The notes under the pieces are model-generated. The model worked only from the letters and a program-made list of their open reading frames with translations. It was not told the origin of the DNA and ran no database searches. A stretch of DNA of 64,000 nucleotides from Streptococcus gallinaceus (lineage in GTDB: Bacteria; Bacillota; Bacilli; Lactobacillales; Streptococcaceae), in NCBI RefSeq assembly GCF_024170225.1, contig NZ_JALJXU010000001.1, positions 310,001 through 374,000 of the forward strand, given 5' to 3'. Both the position numbers and the translations under genes were made by a program. Shown piece by piece: positions 60,007 through 64,000 of this stretch (positions within the stretch are counted from its first letter, which is position 1; the number at the start of each line of letters is the position of its first letter).

Positions 60007-60103
60007 CTTACCGAACAATTTTTATCTTTTGCAACCAAATCATGAAAAATCGCTTTCTTTATGGTAAAATAATATCAATTACATGTTAGGAAAAGGAGAT
60101 TTT

Positions 60104-61510
60104 ATGACAGTCGATTTTAAAGCGGAAGTAGAAAAACGCCGCGAAGATTTAATGGCAGACTTGTGTTCGCTTTTGGAAATCAATTCAGAACGTGATGATA
60201 GTCAAGCAGATGCTGCACATCCATTTGGTCCTGGTCCTGTTAAGGCTTTGGAAAAATTCTTGGAAATTGCTGCACGTGATGGCTACGAAACACGCAATGT
60301 AGACAACTATGCAGGTCATTTTACCTTTGGACAAGGTGAAGAAGAGTTGGGAATTTTTGCCCACATGGACGTTGTGCCTGCTGGCTCAGGCTGGGATACG
60401 AATCCATACCAACCGGTCATCAAGGACGGCAAACTCTTTGCGCGTGGTTCATCAGATGACAAGGGTCCAACAATGGCTTGTTACTACGGTTTGAAAATCA
60501 TCAAAGAGCTCGGCTTACCCGTTTCAAAACGTGTCCGCTTTGTAGTCGGTACAGATGAAGAATCAGGCTGGGGCGACATGGATTACTACTTTGCAAATGT
60601 AGGACTTCCAAAACCAGACTTTGGCTTCTCTCCAGACGCAGAATTCCCTATCATCAACGGTGAAAAAGGAAATATCACAGAATACCTTCACTTTGGAAAT
60701 GACAACGGTGGCAGCTTCACCTTGCATTCATTCAAAGGTGGCTTACGTGAAAATATGGTTCCTGAGTCAGCAACTGCAGTCTTCTCAGCAGAAGGAGCTC
60801 AGGCTGAATTACAGGCTAAATTGGACGCATTTACCGCAGAATATGGTGTGTCAGCTAGCTTGACTCAAGAAGCTGACCACTTTACATTGACCCTAGTTGG
60901 TAAGTCAGCCCACGGTGCACACCCAGAAGCAGGTATCAATGGGGCAACCTACTTGGCGAAATTCCTCAACCAATTTGACTTTGCTGGTGCTGCCAAGGCC
61001 TACATCGCTGTTGCTGCTGACGTTCTCTTTGAAGACCATGCAGGTCAAGCACTTGGTGTAGCTCATACAGATGAGCGTATGGGGACACTTTCTATGAACG
61101 CGGGTGTCTTCTCATTTGACCAAGCACAAGCGGATAATACCATTGCTCTTAACTTCCGTTACCCACAAGGTACCGATGCTCAAACCATCAAAGCAGCTCT
61201 TGTGAAATTAGCAGGTGTAGTTGAAGTAACCTTGTCTGAACACGAGCACACACCGCATTATGTACCAATGGAAGATCCACTTGTGAAGACACTTCTTGAT
61301 GTCTATGAAAAACAAACAGGTCTTCGTGGTTTTGAACAAGTCATCGGTGGCGGAACATTTGGACGTCTCTTGGAACGTGGAGTTGCCTACGGCGCTATGT
61401 TCCCAGGCTATACAGATACTATGCACCAAGCCAATGAATTTATCGATGTAGAAGAGCTCTACCGTGCAGCGGCTATCTATGCCGAAGCTATTTACGAATT
61501 GATTAAATAG
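60104..61510 (+). CDS. pepV: Dipeptidase PepV
   Basis: 468-aa M20 family zinc dipeptidase of the cytosol, used for peptide nutrition. Start at the ATG 60104 behind AAAAGGAG. Metal-binding AHMDVVPAGSGWDTNP, RGSSDDKGPTMACYYGL, GTDEESGWGDMDYY, SPDAEFP and the C-terminal GGGTFGR ... FPGYTDTMHQANEFI are complete. -10 box TAAAAT near 60064. Codon use is like highly expressed core genes. Confidence 0.95.
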   Translation: MTVDFKAEVEKRREDLMADLCSLLEINSERDDSQADAAHPFGPGPVKALEKFLEIAARDGYETRNVDNYAGHFTFGQGEEELGIFAHMDVVPAGSGWDTNPYQPVIKDGKLFARGSSDDKGPTMACYYGLKIIKELGLPVSKRVRFVVGTDEESGWGDMDYYFANVGLPKPDFGFSPDAEFPIINGEKGNITEYLHFGNDNGGSFTLHSFKGGLRENMVPESATAVFSAEGAQAELQAKLDAFTAEYGVSASLTQEADHFTLTLVGKSAHGAHPEAGINGATYLAKFLNQFDFAGAAKAYIAVAADVLFEDHAGQALGVAHTDERMGTLSMNAGVFSFDQAQADNTIALNFRYPQGTDAQTIKAALVKLAGVVEVTLSEHEHTPHYVPMEDPLVKTLLDVYEKQTGLRGFEQVIGGGTFGRLLERGVAYGAMFPGYTDTMHQANEFIDVEELYRAAAIYAEAIYELIK

Positions 61511-61612
61511 GCAGTGATTGGTCTTCAGCAAGCCAATCCTAGTCTAGGTTCTTTATAAGTACAATAAGCTGGGTTGTTTGCCTGGCTTTTTGTGAAGATT
61601 GGAGGTGCTGTT

Positions 61613-62194
61613 ATGACCATTGAAAGTATTCGGCAAGCCATCATTGCAGATCCAGAGAATCGTCTGTTTACAGAAGATGGGATTTTTCCTCTTTTTGAGG
61701 CTCCGAGAACTGCTCGGATTCTCATTGTTGGTCAGGCTCCAGGCATTCGTGCGCAAGAGTCTGGGATGTATTTTCAGGACCCATCGGGGGACAATCTGCG
61801 AGAGTGGCTGGGTGTAGATGAGGAGACGTTTTATCAGTCGGGATTGATTGCAGTGGTGCCCATGGATTTTTACTTTCCGGGTAGTGGAAAGTCGGGAGAC
61901 TTGCCGCCTCGTAGCGGTTTTGCGGATAAGTGGCACCAGCAGATTTTACAAGAAATGTCAGAGTTGGAGTTGACGATTTTGATTGGACAATATGCCCAAC
62001 ATTACTATCTGCATCAGAAGAAGTCGGTCAAGGTTACAGACAATGTGAAGAATTTTAGGGCCTTTCTCCCAGAGTATTTCCCACTCGTTCACCCATCACC
62101 ACGGAATAACATTTGGCAAGCCAAGAATCCTTGGTTCAAAGAAGAAGTGTTACCCGTCTTGAAGGAGCGTGTTGCGGCTATTCTTAGTCGCTAG
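61613..62194 (+). CDS. Uracil-DNA glycosylase superfamily protein
   Basis: 193 aa from the ATG at 61613 after GGAGGTG (a longer frame starts at 61574). UDG-fold landmarks: ILIVGQAPGIRAQESGMYFQDPSGDNLREWLG (motif A, GQAPG, as in families 4/5 and YqfB-like members) and PLVHPSPRNN (motif B, H-P-S-P-R). No iron-sulphur cysteines are seen, so it is not a typical family 4 enzyme. Substrate (uracil or another damaged base) unverified. Confidence 0.85.
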   Translation: MTIESIRQAIIADPENRLFTEDGIFPLFEAPRTARILIVGQAPGIRAQESGMYFQDPSGDNLREWLGVDEETFYQSGLIAVVPMDFYFPGSGKSGDLPPRSGFADKWHQQILQEMSELELTILIGQYAQHYYLHQKKSVKVTDNVKNFRAFLPEYFPLVHPSPRNNIWQAKNPWFKEEVLPVLKERVAAILSR

Positions 62195-62206
62195 TAAGGA
62201 GGGACG

Positions 62207-62995
62207 ATGAAAAAGAAGTGGATATGGTTTTGTAGTCTCTTGCTCGGAGTTTGCTTTGCCTTTTCCTTTATTCATGTAGAGGCAAAGGTGGCAGACAGAC
62301 CGGTCGGGACAACAGTTTTGGATGAAACAGGTTCTCTCTCTCAGGAGACTATTGCTCGGATTGACCAAGAAAATCGCAGTTGGGAATCGACAAAAGAGCA
62401 GTTGCAGGTAGGGGTCTATATCACGGATCATATTGATGGTAGCTTAGAAAGTCAGGCCAACGAAGTCTTCCGCAAGTGGCAGGTTGGATTTTCAGGGACA
62501 AATAACGGGATTCTCCTTTTTATTGCAATGGGGGATCGGAAGTTTCGGATTGAGTCTTCTGACAATGCTGCGACGGTCTTGACAGATGTAGAGGCCAAGC
62601 GAATATTAGATGATTCACGGACTTTCTTCCGTGAGCAAGACTATGATGCTGGTGTCAGCTTTATCGTGGATGCCATTGGTGATAAATTTTACGGCACGGA
62701 TCGTGCCCAGACTCAGCTGAAAAAGTTTGAAGAAGCGAATGGTAGCGATGATAGTCTGGGAATGGTGATATTTGTGATTATTATGGGCGTATCCATTGTC
62801 ATTTACTTTATGGGTAAAGGTGGTGGAAACGGTCGTGGCGGAGGCGGGTCAGGTTCTGACCTACTATGGTGGTTATTGCTATCAGCCAGCAATTCTTCAG
62901 GTTCTTCCAATGACTCAGATCATGACACTTGGTCTGGTGGAGGCGGATGGTCCGGAGGTGGAGGCGGCGGAGGCGGCGCCTCATCGGGTTGGTAA
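62207..62995 (+). CDS. TPM domain protein (YgcG family)
   Basis: 262 aa. Signal peptide (residues 1-27, MKKKWIWFCSLLLGVCFAFSF), then a TPM domain (about 30-175: RPVGTTVLDETGSLSQETIARI ... NNGILLFIAMGDRKFRIESS), one membrane helix (183-202), and a glycine/serine-rich tail with runs of G ending ASSGW. Surface or secreted membrane protein of unknown role; it commonly neighbours a LemA gene, as here. Confidence 0.9.
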   Translation: MKKKWIWFCSLLLGVCFAFSFIHVEAKVADRPVGTTVLDETGSLSQETIARIDQENRSWESTKEQLQVGVYITDHIDGSLESQANEVFRKWQVGFSGTNNGILLFIAMGDRKFRIESSDNAATVLTDVEAKRILDDSRTFFREQDYDAGVSFIVDAIGDKFYGTDRAQTQLKKFEEANGSDDSLGMVIFVIIMGVSIVIYFMGKGGGNGRGGGGSGSDLLWWLLLSASNSSGSSNDSDHDTWSGGGGWSGGGGGGGGASSGW

Positions 62996-63015
62996 CTAAT
63001 GGAAAGGAAAAAGAA

Positions 63016-63594
63016 ATGAATAAAAAATTATGGTATATCTTAGTGCCGATTGCACTTCTTGTATTTTTGGGAATGGGAGCAATTGGACAGTACAATGGGT
63101 TAGTCGATAGCCAAACAGAGGTAGAAACAGCTCAGGCAAATGTTGACACTCAATTGCAACGGCGTTATGACTTGATTCCAAATGTGGTGTCTGCTGTCAA
63201 GGGAGCTATGGCGCATGAGACAGAAGTTTTCACAGCCATTGCAGATGCGCGTTCAAAAATTGCTTCAAGCAGTCGCGACTCAAAAGACTACAAAGAAGCA
63301 CAAACCCAGTTGGATTCGGCTGTTTCTAGACTTCTCGTTTTGACGGAAAATTACCCACAATTGACATCAAATCAGCAAGTTTCTGGCTTGATTACAGAGT
63401 TGGAAGGGACTGAAAATCGGATTTTGGTAGCCCGCAAGGATTACAATGCAGTCGCCGCAAGTTACAACAAAAAAATCCGTCGTTTCCCAGCTAGTCTCTA
63501 TGCAGCAGCCTTCGGATTTGAAAAAGTAGACCTGTTTGAAGCGACAAAAGATGCTGCTACAACAGTACCAAAAGTAGATTTGAATGGGAAATAA
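63016..63594 (+). CDS. lemA: LemA family protein
   Basis: 192 aa from the ATG at 63016 behind GGAAAGGAAA. An N-terminal membrane helix (residues 5-24), then the LemA helical bundle: YNGLVDSQTEVETAQANVDTQLQRRYDLIPNVVSAVKG (residues 29-66) and ENRILVARKDYNAVAASYN. Ends in VPKVDLNGK. Pairs with the TPM protein; function unknown. Confidence 0.93.
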   Translation: MNKKLWYILVPIALLVFLGMGAIGQYNGLVDSQTEVETAQANVDTQLQRRYDLIPNVVSAVKGAMAHETEVFTAIADARSKIASSSRDSKDYKEAQTQLDSAVSRLLVLTENYPQLTSNQQVSGLITELEGTENRILVARKDYNAVAASYNKKIRRFPASLYAAAFGFEKVDLFEATKDAATTVPKVDLNGK

Positions 63595-63608
63595 GTGCGA
63601 ATAGCAGC

Positions 63609-63640
63609 AAAAAAGCAATCACAAAGTGATTGCTTTTTTT
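63609..63640. terminator. Bidirectional terminator between lemA and mnmE
   Basis: Perfect 12-bp stem AAAAGCAATCAC / GTGATTGCTTTT with a 3-nt loop and T runs on both strands. Confidence 0.9.
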
Positions 63641-64000
63641 ATTTTCCAAGACAGAATTGGCTAAAGAGTTGGGTGATGAGTTCGTCTGGTGCGGCATCCC
63701 CTGTGATCTCGCCTAAAATTTGCCAACAGCGCGTCATATCTACTTGGAGTAGATCGACAGGCATGCCCATTTCAAGTCCATCGTTGACGGCTTGCAGGGC
63801 TTGAACAGCCTGCTCAATGAGAGAAATGTGGCGGGCGTTGGAGAGGTAGGTAGCGTCCTGCTCAACCAATCCGGCATTTTCGAAGAAGAGTTGATTGATT
63901 TTTTCTTCGATTTTATCAATGTTTTGATTTTTCAGGACGGAGATACGGATGATGTCTTCTGGTAGCTGATCCGCTTCTATCTTTTCTTCAAGGTCTGTTT
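63639..64000 (-). CDS. mnmE: tRNA uridine-5-carboxymethylaminomethyl modification GTPase MnmE (5' part beyond window)
   Basis: Only the last 120 or so codons are present. The protein ends FSQFCLGK, the C-[IL]-G-K end of MnmE whose cysteine is needed for the tRNA wobble-uridine modification made with MnmG. Upstream residues such as [15 protein letters not shown] and [20 protein letters not shown] fit the helical C-terminal domain. The G domain and N-terminus lie right of base 64000. Confidence 0.93.
   Translation of the reverse strand, partial: TDLEEKIEADQLPEDIIRISVLKNQNIDKIEEKINQLFFENAGLVEQDATYLSNARHISLIEQAVQALQAVNDGLEMGMPVDLLQVDMTRCWQILGEITGDAAPDELITQLFSQFCLGK

Noticed and set aside
59971-60103. 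Riboswitch or attenuator for pepV instead of an independent small RNA
   Set aside because: Not excluded, but pepV has its own -10 box after the terminator, and the 5' promoter has a LytTR repeat pair.
62936-62992. GGAGGCGG-type tandem repeat as a separate repeat element
   Set aside because: It simply encodes the Gly-rich tail of the TPM protein.
62929-63015. Upstream extension of lemA (arginine/tryptophan-rich)
   Set aside because: It is the glycine-repeat end of the TPM gene read in another frame; ATG 63016 has a good ribosome-binding site.

Overview
The window looks like a chromosomal segment of a low-GC Gram-positive coccus of the genus Streptococcus, most like the S. suis group. This assignment rests on gene content and order, not on a database search. 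The signs are an atpE-first F-type ATPase operon, the murA-epuA-endA trio, pheS-GNAT-pheT behind a Phe T-box, miaA-hflX-x-rnz-SDR, the cdaA-cdaR-glmM cluster, the GatD/MurT pair, strong TATAAT promoters and many short intrinsic terminators. Almost all of it is core genome. No rRNA, tRNA, CRISPR array, prophage or intact insertion sequence was recognised.

Layout: 0-2.9 kb (minus strand): 3' part of zwf, and a three-gene unit with a 47-aa protein, a YraQ-type permease and its TIGR03943 partner. 2.9-5.9 kb: ligA and a lipid kinase. 6.0-12.5 kb: the complete F1Fo ATPase operon atpEBFHAGDC with its own promoter and terminator. 12.5-15.1 kb: DUF1146, murA, epuA, endA. 15.2-16.4 kb: TM2, DUF2752-like and GNAT genes. 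16.4-20.6 kb: T-box, pheS, GNAT, pheT. 21.0-22.5 kb: a VTC polyphosphate-polymerase-like gene and a DUF4956 gene behind an array of 11-bp repeats. 22.5-24.0 kb (minus): a MetE-like protein with a MET-box, and DUF3042. 24.1-28.6 kb: miaA, hflX, an unknown gene, rnz, SDR. 28.7-30.2 kb: cardiolipin synthase. 30.3-36.0 kb: a visibly more AT-rich sugar cassette (LacI regulator, mannose-family PTS EIIAB/IIC/IID, GH13 alpha-glucosidase), followed by about 1 kb without a gene. 37-43.8 kb: recJ, apt, metA, dnaD, trmK, Nif3, ZIP transporter. 43.9-49 kb: rmlA-rmlC-rmlB, then a GT-C-like membrane protein and a DPM1/GtrB-type GT2. 49.1-50.5 kb: a frameshifted VOC gene and a PASTA-domain protein. 50.5-52.7 kb (minus): murT-gatD. 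52.8-57.3 kb: cdaA, cdaR, glmM, ABC-F. 57.5-60.0 kb: a LytTR response regulator and HPK10 sensor kinase, followed by a probable regulatory RNA. 60.1-63.6 kb: pepV, a UDG-like gene, TPM and LemA proteins. 63.6-64 kb (minus): 3' end of mnmE.

Many genes bear on cell-envelope building: murA, glmM, murT/gatD, rmlABC, the glycosyltransferase pair, cls and the lipid kinase. cdaA/cdaR tie c-di-AMP signalling to glmM. Two loci relate to methionine: metA and the MET-box-controlled MetE-like gene.

The strongest candidate for an undescribed system is at 57.5-60.0 kb. Beyond the terminator of the two-component operon lie two 16-bp direct repeats spaced exactly 21 bp apart, a promoter with an extended -10 and poor -35, and a transcript of about 200 nt. 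That transcript has a long internal hairpin, ends in a 13-bp terminator stem, and also contains a 29-codon reading frame. It looks like a LytTR-controlled small RNA or peptide locus, comparable in concept to Fas/FasX or Blp systems.
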